A DNA stretch of 64,000 bases from SKVR01 sp964491395. Lineage in GTDB: Bacteria > Bacteroidota > Bacteroidia > Bacteroidales > UBA7960. Positions 9,228 to 18,509 of this stretch are shown one piece after another (position 1 is the stretch's first letter; the number at the start of each line of letters is the position of its first letter). The stretch is taken from the NCBI GenBank assembly GCA_964491395.1, contig CAZBGI010000012.1, forward strand, positions 12,353-76,352. Reading direction: 5' to 3'. The position numbers and the translations under genes were made by a program. A model generated the notes under the pieces. That model made no database searches. It saw nothing but the letters and a program-made list of their open reading frames with translations, and was not told the origin of the DNA.

Positions 9228-12182
9228 ATGAACAGTCTTTCAGGATTTATTTCAGGAATATTGTCTTTAGTTATGAAAATTACTTTTACCCTGTTATTTC
9301 TTCTCCTGGTTTGTGCCAATGGTAACGGTGCCAACATTAAAGACATTGGTTTGCCATTTATTGTAAATCATCAGAGGGACGTGTATCAGGCCAGCACGCA
9401 AAACTGGTCCGTTGCACAAAGTGACAGAGGGTATATGTATTTTGGAAATAACGACGGGATACTGCAATATGATGGGTCAGGATGGACCATTCATACCGTC
9501 CCCAATGCTTCAGTCGTGCGTTCTGTTTATGCCTCCGGTGACACTATTTTTGCCGGTGCTTTTGAGGAACTCGGTTATCTTGCTCCAGACACTACCGGTG
9601 CTCTTGTTTGGAATTCGCTTGTAGAATTTATTCCTGAAACTTTTCGGGGATTCGATGAAATATGGCGCATTTTCAGGGATGAAAAAGGAAGGATGATCTT
9701 TCAGTCGTTTTCTTATATTTTTATCCTTGAGGATAACCGCATGAAAATCATTGAACCCCTGAAAAGATTCAGTTTTATGCACCAGATCAATGATCGGTTT
9801 TATGTGGTTGATACGGGGAAAGGGCTTATGAACCTTCACAATGATACCCTTTCATTGGTGAGCGAAAACCCGGTATTTTTCCGAAATGAAATATCCTTTA
9901 TGCTCCCCCATGAAAATGATGATATTGTGGTGGGAACATCCAATGAAGGGTTGTTTATCCTCTCAGATTACCGGTTGCAGCCCTGGCAAACGCCGGTGAA
10001 TAATTTTTTGCAGCAATTTAATATATTTTCAGGAGTAAGGCTCTCGGGAGGCAATTTTGCTTTTGGCTCTATCGGAAATGGTTTGTTTATCACCAACCCG
10101 GAAGGGGAAATTCTTCAACACCTCAACCGTATGAAAGGGTTGCAAAACAATACTATTCTGGCATTATTTGAAGACCGGCACCAGAATTTATGGCTGGGAC
10201 TTGACAATGGAATTGATTATGTTGAAATCAGTTCACCTATTTCCATGCTCAACCATATATACAATCTTGAAAGCACTTATGCTTCCGTTGTTTATAATGA
10301 TATTTTGTACGTAGGAACCAATCAGGGATTGTTTGCCGCACCTCTTGAAGCTATCAGCCACTTCGATGAGGATATCAGCAGATTTGAATTGGTGAAAGGA
10401 ACAGAAGGGCAGGTCTGGAGCCTTGAAATCATCGCGAACACCCTGTTTTGCGGCAACAACTACGGGGCTTTTGTGATAGAAGGGTATGATGCAAAACAGA
10501 TTTCCGATGTCAGGGGCTACTGGTCATTTTTCCCTTCCCCCCTTTCTGCTGATATTCTTATTGCAGGCACCTACACAGGGATGGTTAGACTGGGGAAAAG
10601 AAATGGCGAATGGGTTTTTCTGGATGAGGTGAAAGGGTTCCGCGAATCCAGCCGCAATATATTTGTAGATAAGAAAAATCAGTTTTGGATTTCCCATGGA
10701 TACCGGGGTTTGTTCAAACTGGTACTCAATGAAGATTTTTCAGAAGTCAGGAGCGTGAGGCTGTTTCGCGACGAAGCAGGCTTACCCCGCGAATTACCTT
10801 ACAATATTCAGCGAGTTAAAGATAAAATGATGGTTACGACCCGTGAGGGCATTTTGCAATACGATTTTAGTAAGAATCGTTTTGTGCCCGATGAGTTTTA
10901 CAACGATCTTTTTGCCTCACACGGGTTTATTGATAAAATTTTTGAAGACACCGCCGGGAATTTGTGGTATTACACCGATGAACAACTAGGCATCATGCGT
11001 TTACTGGAAGATGGCTCCTTTCGTGATATCAAGGCTCCATTCTCCAGGGTGAACCCTTTCCTGATGCCTGCCTTTCAGAATATATACGTACACGACAATT
11101 ACAATGTTTTTGTCGGCTCCGAATCCGGGTTGGTTCATTATAATCCTTCTATCATCAACGATTACCGTGTTGCTGATGATGTGTACCTCAAAGAGATTAC
11201 CTTTTACGGAAATGATGCCTCACAGACCCTGCAATCGTTTAATCCTTTGATAATAAATAATGAGAAGAGCTCCCCCGAGGTTCCTTTTTCTCAAAATTCG
11301 GTTACCTTTCGCTTTACTACTCCGGTTTATGAAAATCCGGCAGCAGTAAGGTTTTCCTATCATTTGAAAGGGTTTGATCTTCAATGGTCTGACTGGGATG
11401 TGCTCAATTTTAAAGAATATACCAACCTGAGGGAAGGAGATTACACCTTTGAAGTGAAAGCGCTTAATGCTTTTGGTGTAGAAAGCAATATTGCCACTTT
11501 TTCCTTTTCGGTAAAACCCCCTTTCTACCGATCTTCTATCGCCTATTTTGTCTATACCATCATTCTGTTTCTGATAATTGCCGGAAATATTCACTTCATA
11601 AGGAAGAGAATGTTGAAAATAAGGCTCAAGGAAAAAATAAGACACGAGAACAGGTTGGCGCAGCGCGAAAAATTATTTGAAGAACAAACAGCACTGAGCG
11701 AAAATGAAATAGTGCAATTGCGCAACGAGAGCCTTCAGAGTGAGATGAAGCATAAAAATCAGGAACTTGCTAATGCAACCCTGCACCTGATTCAGAAAAA
11801 CAAAACCCTCACCTACTTAAAAAATGATCTCACCAAACTGCAGAAAAGTTTGTCTTCAGATAATCCTGAAAAGCATAGCGTCACCAATTTATTGAAAAAA
11901 GTAAATCGTGATTTGCGCAATGAAAAAAACTGGGAATTGTTCAACAGCTATTTCGACGATGTGCACCAGGATTTTATTACCCGACTTAAAAACGAGTGTC
12001 CCGATCTTTCACCCAAAGAGCTTCGCTTGTGTGCCTACCTGCGAATGAATCTTTCTTCCAAGGAAATCGCTCCCCTGATGAATATTAGCGTGAGAGGAGT
12101 TGAAATCAGCCGATATCGGCTCAGAAAAAAACTCGGGCTTGGTCACAATGTCAATCTTACCGACTATCTGTTGTCTTACTAA
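9228..12182 (+). CDS. Membrane-spanning PUL regulator: beta-propeller, Y_Y_Y domain, TM, LuxR-type HTH
   Basis: 984 aa. An N-terminal signal segment is followed by a periplasmic sensor of propeller repeats (about 50-660; recurring units such as DRHQNLWLGLDNGIDYV and EDTAGNLWYYTDEQLGI). A Y_Y_Y domain follows (about 690-765, FSYHLKGFDLQWSDW). One membrane helix lies near 772-792, a coiled coil near 795-890, and a LuxR/GerE-type helix-turn-helix closes the protein (about 925-984, LSPKELRLCAYLRMNLSSKEIAPLMN). It has the layout of a hybrid two-component regulator without kinase or receiver, so periplasmic glycan binding would be passed straight to DNA. Its place just upstream suggests it controls the 12560-25680 genes. 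The start could also be the ATG at 9273, which gives a tighter signal peptide. Confidence 0.85.
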   Translation: MNSLSGFISGILSLVMKITFTLLFLLLVCANGNGANIKDIGLPFIVNHQRDVYQASTQNWSVAQSDRGYMYFGNNDGILQYDGSGWTIHTVPNASVVRSVYASGDTIFAGAFEELGYLAPDTTGALVWNSLVEFIPETFRGFDEIWRIFRDEKGRMIFQSFSYIFILEDNRMKIIEPLKRFSFMHQINDRFYVVDTGKGLMNLHNDTLSLVSENPVFFRNEISFMLPHENDDIVVGTSNEGLFILSDYRLQPWQTPVNNFLQQFNIFSGVRLSGGNFAFGSIGNGLFITNPEGEILQHLNRMKGLQNNTILALFEDRHQNLWLGLDNGIDYVEISSPISMLNHIYNLESTYASVVYNDILYVGTNQGLFAAPLEAISHFDEDISRFELVKGTEGQVWSLEIIANTLFCGNNYGAFVIEGYDAKQISDVRGYWSFFPSPLSADILIAGTYTGMVRLGKRNGEWVFLDEVKGFRESSRNIFVDKKNQFWISHGYRGLFKLVLNEDFSEVRSVRLFRDEAGLPRELPYNIQRVKDKMMVTTREGILQYDFSKNRFVPDEFYNDLFASHGFIDKIFEDTAGNLWYYTDEQLGIMRLLEDGSFRDIKAPFSRVNPFLMPAFQNIYVHDNYNVFVGSESGLVHYNPSIINDYRVADDVYLKEITFYGNDASQTLQSFNPLIINNEKSSPEVPFSQNSVTFRFTTPVYENPAAVRFSYHLKGFDLQWSDWDVLNFKEYTNLREGDYTFEVKALNAFGVESNIATFSFSVKPPFYRSSIAYFVYTIILFLIIAGNIHFIRKRMLKIRLKEKIRHENRLAQREKLFEEQTALSENEIVQLRNESLQSEMKHKNQELANATLHLIQKNKTLTYLKNDLTKLQKSLSSDNPEKHSVTNLLKKVNRDLRNEKNWELFNSYFDDVHQDFITRLKNECPDLSPKELRLCAYLRMNLSSKEIAPLMNISVRGVEISRYRLRKKLGLGHNVNLTDYLLSY

Positions 12183-12559
12183 ACAACCCACTGCTTAGCT
12201 TAAAGACCAACAGGGGGTTAAGAAAATGATTTTTACACCTTCTTTTCGCCACTCGTAAGGTTCTTTTTTTTAAAAAAGTGAGCCGGTTTTCCTTTCTAAA
12301 AAATACATAAATGAGAAACTCAGAAATGGCCAAAATAATTTTTTAAATAAATAATAATCAGTCAATAATAATTACTGTGATGTATTTTTGATGTAGTCGT
12401 TTTCGCTGATGTTGTATTGTTGATGTGCCCAAAAATTTGGCACCGGTAACGTTTGCGGTTTCCTTTGCAAATTGATTAAGAAAAATCTTCTGCCAGGCAT
12501 AATCCAGACAGAATTTAATTAATCTTTTTTCCATTTTAATCAACTAAAACAACATCAAC
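12183..12559. other. Regulatory gap between PUL regulator and PUL genes
   Basis: 377 AT-rich bases with no supported gene. It holds an exact -7 element TATTTTTG at 12383-12390 but no good TTTG at -33, as expected if an activator is needed. A T/A-rich run at 12262-12278 could act as a terminator of the regulator gene, without a clear stem. Confidence 0.4.
12383..12390 (+). promoter_or_regulatory. Candidate -7 element for the PUL operon
   Basis: TATTTTTG matches TAnnTTTG exactly. The -33 position (12361-12364, GTCA) does not match TTTG. The leader to the ATG at 12560 would be about 160 bases. Plausible as an activator-dependent promoter, but based on one element only. Confidence 0.3.
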
Positions 12560-14041
12560 ATGAAAAAGAAAAAATCAAACTTGTTCCTGACAATGACCAT
12601 GATTGTCGTAGGAGCATTTGCAATGTTTACTTTTAATTCGTGCGAGAAGGAAGAAGATCCGGCAGAGGATCCCATTGCTTCCTTCCAGGTGGAAATAGAT
12701 GAAGAGAATTACCTGCAGGTAACTTTCATGAACTTCTCACAAAATGCAGAAACCTATCTGTGGGATTTCGGTGATGGCAACACCTCAACAGAAGAAAACC
12801 CAGTACATGTTTATGAAACGCATGGAGATTACGAAGTGGTTCTCACAGCCACCAACAGTGACGGTGTTTCTGCAAATTTTGCACAGGTAATAGAAATTAA
12901 AGATCCGGACGAAGCCCTGGCATTACTTGCCGGAGAAACGTCCAAAACATGGCGTCTTTACAGAGTTGAAACCAGCATGGGCGTTGGTCCCGATGTGGAT
13001 AATCCCCGCGACTGGTGGTCACTGGAAAACGACGGAAGTCGCCCATGTGTGTATTACCACGAATTTACCTTTAACAGAGAGGGTGAGTTCATCTTTGAGG
13101 ACAATGGTTCTTTCTGGGGTGAAGACGCAATTTTTGGCGGAGACAATCCAACCGATGTGCACGGTACCTGCTTTGAGGCTACTGCTGCCAATATGGTAAA
13201 CAATGAAGGCGCAGATGTGAGTGCCTGGTTGAGCGGCACACATGCCTTTGAATTCGATCCCACCAGCAATACTGTTACCCTTAATGGATCAGGTGCATGG
13301 ATGGGCCTGCCTCATTTGGGTACTACCGGTGAAAGCAATGTGCCTGAAACTTCTAAATCCTTCCAGATTGATATTGAGCAACACGAGGGATACGATTTGA
13401 TGATTGTTTCTTATGCCTATGCAGATCTTTACTGGGATTTCTCTTATGCGAGCTATTCGGATCCTTCTCTTGAGCCTCCGGTGGAGGAAGAACCCCAGGA
13501 ATATGGCGAAGACCTTCCCGATATTACCCCTGAGGAAATCTTTGTTACTTTCGCAGCCAAAGATGCGGAAAATATGGCTACTATTGATACAGTACCTTCC
13601 GGTTCTTCCGTTATTTTCGGTGTTGAAGATCCAACCGACGCAGAAGAACTTGCAGGCCAATTTATCAGAACAGGTGGAGTACAGTATCAGGAGCTTCAGT
13701 TCAGGACTACTCCGGATCTCTATGACATCCAGTTTGACAACTTTACGGAAGCTAAAATTGATATTTTCGTTCCTGCTGATACCGAATTTGCTGAAGGTGA
13801 ACTGCAAAGACAATTTGTGTTTGGTTTTGCTGACCTAAGCGCAACAGAAGAATGGTGGAACAGTCCCGTTCAGTTTCTTACCGAAGGAGAAGATTTTGTT
13901 GTAGGCGAATGGACCACCTATACCTTTGACCTTACCGACGTGAAAGAACGCGAAGACCTGGATATGATTTATCTTGGTATTGGTGGCGGCGGCCATGAGG
14001 CAGAAGGTGTTTTTTATGTTCGTAATCTCATTTTTGAATAG
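12560..14041 (+). CDS. PKD-domain surface lipoprotein, putative glycan-binding protein
   Basis: 493 aa with a lipoprotein signal (FNSC, then an acidic CEKEEDPAED, which fits the Bacteroidota surface-export rule of acidic residues after Cys). A PKD domain spans about 38-115, with the hallmark WDFGDGNTS and NPVHVYETHGDYEVVLT. Residues about 118-310 form a region with many Trp and Tyr (ETSKTWRLYRVE, GEFIFEDNGSFWG), and the C-terminal third (about 330-493) looks like a carbohydrate-binding jelly roll ending FYVRNLIFE. No glycosidase signature is visible. Beside GH16 and SusCD, the likely role is a surface glycan-binding protein holding beta-glucan for cleavage. That role is inferred from context. 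Confidence 0.7.
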   Translation: MKKKKSNLFLTMTMIVVGAFAMFTFNSCEKEEDPAEDPIASFQVEIDEENYLQVTFMNFSQNAETYLWDFGDGNTSTEENPVHVYETHGDYEVVLTATNSDGVSANFAQVIEIKDPDEALALLAGETSKTWRLYRVETSMGVGPDVDNPRDWWSLENDGSRPCVYYHEFTFNREGEFIFEDNGSFWGEDAIFGGDNPTDVHGTCFEATAANMVNNEGADVSAWLSGTHAFEFDPTSNTVTLNGSGAWMGLPHLGTTGESNVPETSKSFQIDIEQHEGYDLMIVSYAYADLYWDFSYASYSDPSLEPPVEEEPQEYGEDLPDITPEEIFVTFAAKDAENMATIDTVPSGSSVIFGVEDPTDAEELAGQFIRTGGVQYQELQFRTTPDLYDIQFDNFTEAKIDIFVPADTEFAEGELQRQFVFGFADLSATEEWWNSPVQFLTEGEDFVVGEWTTYTFDLTDVKEREDLDMIYLGIGGGGHEAEGVFYVRNLIFE

Positions 14042-14091
14042 TACTATTTTTCTTGCCTGCACAGCGAATTAGTTGTGCCTGAAGCGACGAG

Positions 14092-14142
14092 GGTGTTGTT
14101 GAAGCGGTTGTCTTGCCTTTAAGACAGCCGCTTCAGGCAACA
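14092..14142 (+). terminator. Strong stem-loop between PKD lipoprotein and GH16
   Basis: GAAGCGGTTGTCTT (14101-14114), a 6-base loop, then AAGACAGCCGCTTC (14121-14134). The stem extends outward through GTGTTGTT / GGCAACACAAC with a small bulge. No clean T-run follows, so it may be a partial terminator or an mRNA-stabilising hairpin setting different levels of the two products. Confidence 0.6.
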
Positions 14143-14175
14143 CAACTTTATCCCATCTTATTAATTTACAATACT

Positions 14176-15303
14176 ATGACGCGAAAGAATCCCCGGCCTA
14201 TCATGATTATTCTGATGATGGCGCTTGCTGTGGTGAATTTATCATGCTCGGACAAGACGGAAGAAAATAATACGGATCCCCGGAATCTACAGGTTGAAGT
14301 TAATATTGTTGAAGAGACAACGGTTGTGCTTCAGGCCAATGCCCTGAATACAGTTGAATACTCTTTTTGGCTTGGCAATGAGTCAGAACCTCATGAAGTG
14401 AATAGCACGGGAACTTTTGAGCATAGTTATTTTGAAAGCGGAAATTACCAAATTGAGGTGAGGGCTCATGGTGCCAACGGCAGATACCTGCGAAAGGATG
14501 TCTATTTTTCCATTGTAATCAGTGACGAAATAGTTACTGTAGATATGGGATATTCCTCACCCCTTGCCTATGAAGGTTATGATCTTGTCTGGCACGATGA
14601 ATTTGAAGGTAGTTCCATTAATCCCGATTACTGGGTATTTGAAACAGGTGATGGTTGCCCCAATCTTTGCGGATGGGGCAATAATGAATGGCAGTATTAC
14701 AGGCAGGAAAATGCCTGGATAGATCAGGACGAGAATGTCCTGACCATTGAGGCCCGTCGTGAAAATTTTGGCAACAGCCAGTATACCTCCACCCGGATGA
14801 AGACCCAGGGCAAAAAATCGTTTCAGTACGGAAGAATTGATATCAGGGCACTGCTGCCTAAAGGACAAGGAATCTGGCCTGCCTTGTGGATGTTGGGTGA
14901 TGATATTACTTCCGCAGGATGGCCCAAATGTGGAGAAATTGACATCATGGAAATGATTGGTGGCAGTGGAAGAGAAAATACTACCCATGGCACCTTACAT
15001 TGGGATAACAACGGGCATAACCATACTGGAGGGTCCTATACCCTTTCTTCCGGAACCTTTGGAAGCGAATACCATGTGTTCTCTATTTTATGGGATGAAA
15101 ATTCTATCCAGTGGCTGGTCAATGATGTGCCTTTCCATGAAATAGATATTACCCCTTCCCACATGACAGAATTTCATCAGGAATTCTTCTTGTTGTTTAA
15201 TGTTGCAGTAGGTGGAAACTGGCCGGGCTATCCCGATGAAACCACTGTTTTCCCACAGCAAATGAAGGTGGATTATGTTCGGGTTTTCCAGCCTGCAGAA
15301 TGA
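14176..15303 (+). CDS. GH16 endo-beta-glucanase lipoprotein (laminarinase type)
   Basis: 375 aa. The ATG at 14176 is chosen because it opens directly into a lipoprotein signal (VVNLSCSDKTEEN). Residues about 35-120 form a small PKD/Ig-like domain (VEYSFWLG, FEHSYFESGNYQIEVRA). The GH16 domain (about 130-375) carries the active-site motif GEIDIMEMIG, with E254 as nucleophile, D256 as helper and E259 as acid/base. The extra Met in the motif fits the laminarinase branch. WPALWMLG precedes it and HVFSILWDENSIQWLVND follows. It would cut beta-1,3- (or mixed-linked) glucan at the cell surface to feed SusCD. Exact linkage specificity is inference. Confidence 0.9.
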   Translation: MTRKNPRPIMIILMMALAVVNLSCSDKTEENNTDPRNLQVEVNIVEETTVVLQANALNTVEYSFWLGNESEPHEVNSTGTFEHSYFESGNYQIEVRAHGANGRYLRKDVYFSIVISDEIVTVDMGYSSPLAYEGYDLVWHDEFEGSSINPDYWVFETGDGCPNLCGWGNNEWQYYRQENAWIDQDENVLTIEARRENFGNSQYTSTRMKTQGKKSFQYGRIDIRALLPKGQGIWPALWMLGDDITSAGWPKCGEIDIMEMIGGSGRENTTHGTLHWDNNGHNHTGGSYTLSSGTFGSEYHVFSILWDENSIQWLVNDVPFHEIDITPSHMTEFHQEFFLLFNVAVGGNWPGYPDETTVFPQQMKVDYVRVFQPAE

Positions 15304-15389
15304 TCTTTTCCATTTGGCCAGTAAAATAAAACGCATAAGATCCTTTACATACCCTATTTTTTGACAGTTTATCACTAAAAACCTAAATC

Positions 15390-18300
15390 ATGAAAAAAAA
15401 CGTATTTTGTTTGCTTCTTGTCATTTTCGGGCTGTTGGCCGGAAGTTCCCTGTACGGGCAGGAAATCAGGGGCAACATCACCGATCAAATTACCGGCGAG
15501 TCATTGCCCGGTGCCAATATTGTAGTGGAAGGCACCACTCAGGGTACGGTGAGCGACTTTGACGGAAAATATTCCCTGAGTCTTTCTCCGGGTGAAACAA
15601 CGCTCATTTTCTCCTACCTGGGATATGTTTCTGAAGAAATTGTGGTTGAACTCTCTGAGGGAGAAACCCGCACACTGGATGTAGCGCTCAGTCCTGATAT
15701 TACTACTTTTGAAGAATTTGTGGTAATCGGTTACGGTACCCAGAAGAAAAAAGTAGCTACCGGTGCTATTGCCACTGTGGATGCTGAACAAATGACCGAA
15801 ACCCCCATTTTACGGATTGAGCAGGCCATGCAGGGGCGTACAGCCGGAGTGCAGGTTACCAATCTTTCTGGTCAGCCGGGAGAAGCTCCTACCGTGCGAA
15901 TCAGGGGTGCAGGTACCACCCGCAATGCAGAGCCCCTTTATGTAGTGGATGGAATGGTGGTTGATGGAATTGATTATCTCAATCCCGGAGATATCGAATC
16001 TATGGATGTATTAAAAGATGCAGCATCAGCTGCCATCTATGGTTCGAGAGCGGCCAACGGTGTTGTCCTTATTACTACCAAATCAGGTGAAAAAGGAAAA
16101 ATGAGTATTACCTATTCGGGGTATCAGGCCATACAGAATGTGGCTTCTCCCCTGGAAATGCTCAATGCCGAACAATACCGGATGCTGATGAATGAAGGAG
16201 CCCGTAATGCCGGACTTACAGAACCCTTTGATATGAACGAAGTGATTGAACATGATACCAACTGGCAGGATGAATTGTTTGTATCCAATGCTCCCATGTC
16301 TAATCATGAGATCTCAGTAACCGGGGGTAGTGAGCGATCTACCTACGCTTCTTCCCTGGCCTATTTTTCTCAAGAGGGAATTATTGGCGGGGATAAATCT
16401 CTGTTCGATAGGATTACAGCACGTCTGAATGCTACCCATGAAGTAACCGAATTTATCAATTTCGGAAGCAGTCTTTCCTATTCACATATTACCCGCCGGG
16501 GAATTGCCAGCAATACCTCCTTCAATGGAGCTTACAGCAGTGCCCTGAATATCGACCCTCTAACACCTGTTTATCAGGAGGATGAAGATATCCTTAGTCA
16601 ATACCCCTATGATTCTGAACCCGTCGTTACCGATGATGACGGAAACGTATATGGCATATCTGATTATGTGGGAGCAGAGATTGTTAATCCTTTGGCCTTA
16701 CTGGAAACACAACATCCCGAATTCAGGGGCGATAAGCTAATCGGAAATATCTGGGGAGAACTGGAACTCGTTGAAGGATTGAAATTAAGAACCAGCGCAG
16801 GTCTGGATTTGGGCTACGGCGTCAATGATTCGCATGTTCCTTTATTTTTCCTCAATGATGCTCAAAACAATACCCAAAAAACCTCTGTCACGAAAAGCAT
16901 GTTCCGTACCCGTGCCTGGGATTGGGAAAATACGGTGAATTATACCCGTCAGTTCGGTGGTCATAATCTATCCTTACTGGCAGGTGTATCGGCGAGACAG
17001 GAATTCTTTGAAGATCTTTCCGGGTTCAACGCCGATGTTCCTGTTGATGATCCTGATCATGTATATCTTAACCTGGCTACTGATACCGTTTGGACAGCCA
17101 GTGGAGGTGCCAGTCATTACGCGTTGCACTCCCAGTTTGGTAGAATTCTATACGATTATGAGAGTCGCTACTCCTTAAATGTAAGTTTAAGAAGGGATTA
17201 TTCATCCAATTTCGGGTCCAACTATCGCTTTGGTTTTTTCCCTTCCGTGGGGACTACATGGATTATCAGTGAAGAAAACTTTTTCCCCCAGCTATCCCAG
17301 CTCGATATTCTTAAGGTGAGAGCTTCCTGGGGTATCAACGGAAATGACAAAATTGGTCTGTATCAGTATATCTCCAGAATCGATAAAAGCAGGGGCTATA
17401 TCTTTGGTGGAGGAAGAGCCTTTGGTGCTTCTCCTGTCTCTGTCCCCAATGAAGATATCAAATGGGAAGAATCCGAGCAGCTCAACATTGCGCTCGATTT
17501 TGGCTGGTTCAATAACCGGCTTACCGGTTCGGTGGATTATTATGTAAAAACCACCCGCGATCTGCTGGAGATTATTGATATCCCCGGCCACGTCGGCAAT
17601 GATCCCTCGTTTGCCAATGTGGGAAGTGTCAGAAACCGGGGTGTTGAAATGAGTCTTGACTGGAGAAATTCTTCCGGCGATTTTAACTATTCCATTGGAG
17701 CCAATGCCACCTACAATCACAACGAAATGATTAAAATTGGTAACGAAGAGGGTGTACTGCCCGGTGCGTCCTGGTCCATTGCCGGTATGGTTACCCGTGC
17801 AGAACTGGGTTTACCCATTGCCTATTTTTATGGCTATGTTACCGATGGAATTTTCCAGAATCAGGCCGAGGTATTTCAGCATGTCAGCAGCACTGGCCAG
17901 GTATTACAACCCAATGCCAAACCCGGGGATGTGAGATTTGTGGATGTGGATGGCGATGGAAGAATTACTCCTGAAGATCGCACCATGATAGGGAGCCCCA
18001 CTCCAGACTGGACATTGGGTGTAAACGGAAGTTTCGACTACAGACAGTTTGATTTTAGTTTCCTCCTGATAGGAAGTTATGGAAATGATGTGTTCAACGG
18101 CATTCAGCGCCGTGACCTACGTTACACCAACCGTACAGTGGACGCTTTAGACCGCTGGACCGGCGAAGGAACCTCCAATACTACCCCCCGCTACACATGG
18201 GTCGATACCAACAATAACGAAAGAGTTTCTGACCTTTATATTGAAGACGGGTCTTTCCTCAGGGTAAAAAACATCCAGATAGGATATACCTTACCTATGA

Positions 18301-18488
18301 GTGTTCTCAACAGAATCAAATCTAATTCATGGAGATTCTATATTTCTGCTGAAAACCTCTTTACCCTCACCAACTATAGTGGTGCAGATCCTGAAATCGG
18401 AGCTATGAGCTCTTTTGATATCGGAATTGACCGGGGAGTTTACCCTCATGCCCGTACCTGGAGATTGGGAACTTCTATTTCGTTTTAA
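15390..18488 (+). CDS. susC: SusC-family TonB-dependent oligosaccharide transporter
   Basis: 1032 aa outer-membrane protein. It has a signal peptide (about 1-24), a CarboxypepD_reg-like domain (about 25-105, IRGNITDQITGESLPGANI), and the TonB-box region and plug (about 112-235; EEFVVIGYGTQKKK, PLYVVDGMVVDG, DVLKDAASAAIYGSRAANGV). A beta barrel runs to the terminal TWRLGTSISF. The plug segments are the SusC/RagA signature. It forms the uptake complex with the SusD partner 21 bases downstream, and in this locus would import beta-glucan oligosaccharides released by GH16. Length is normal for the family and the frame is intact. Confidence 0.95.
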   Translation: MKKNVFCLLLVIFGLLAGSSLYGQEIRGNITDQITGESLPGANIVVEGTTQGTVSDFDGKYSLSLSPGETTLIFSYLGYVSEEIVVELSEGETRTLDVALSPDITTFEEFVVIGYGTQKKKVATGAIATVDAEQMTETPILRIEQAMQGRTAGVQVTNLSGQPGEAPTVRIRGAGTTRNAEPLYVVDGMVVDGIDYLNPGDIESMDVLKDAASAAIYGSRAANGVVLITTKSGEKGKMSITYSGYQAIQNVASPLEMLNAEQYRMLMNEGARNAGLTEPFDMNEVIEHDTNWQDELFVSNAPMSNHEISVTGGSERSTYASSLAYFSQEGIIGGDKSLFDRITARLNATHEVTEFINFGSSLSYSHITRRGIASNTSFNGAYSSALNIDPLTPVYQEDEDILSQYPYDSEPVVTDDDGNVYGISDYVGAEIVNPLALLETQHPEFRGDKLIGNIWGELELVEGLKLRTSAGLDLGYGVNDSHVPLFFLNDAQNNTQKTSVTKSMFRTRAWDWENTVNYTRQFGGHNLSLLAGVSARQEFFEDLSGFNADVPVDDPDHVYLNLATDTVWTASGGASHYALHSQFGRILYDYESRYSLNVSLRRDYSSNFGSNYRFGFFPSVGTTWIISEENFFPQLSQLDILKVRASWGINGNDKIGLYQYISRIDKSRGYIFGGGRAFGASPVSVPNEDIKWEESEQLNIALDFGWFNNRLTGSVDYYVKTTRDLLEIIDIPGHVGNDPSFANVGSVRNRGVEMSLDWRNSSGDFNYSIGANATYNHNEMIKIGNEEGVLPGASWSIAGMVTRAELGLPIAYFYGYVTDGIFQNQAEVFQHVSSTGQVLQPNAKPGDVRFVDVDGDGRITPEDRTMIGSPTPDWTLGVNGSFDYRQFDFSFLLIGSYGNDVFNGIQRRDLRYTNRTVDALDRWTGEGTSNTTPRYTWVDTNNNERVSDLYIEDGSFLRVKNIQIGYTLPMSVLNRIKSNSWRFYISAENLFTLTNYSGADPEIGAMSSFDIGIDRGVYPHARTWRLGTSISF

Positions 18489-18509
18489 TTCATTAAATAG
18501 CCTACAACA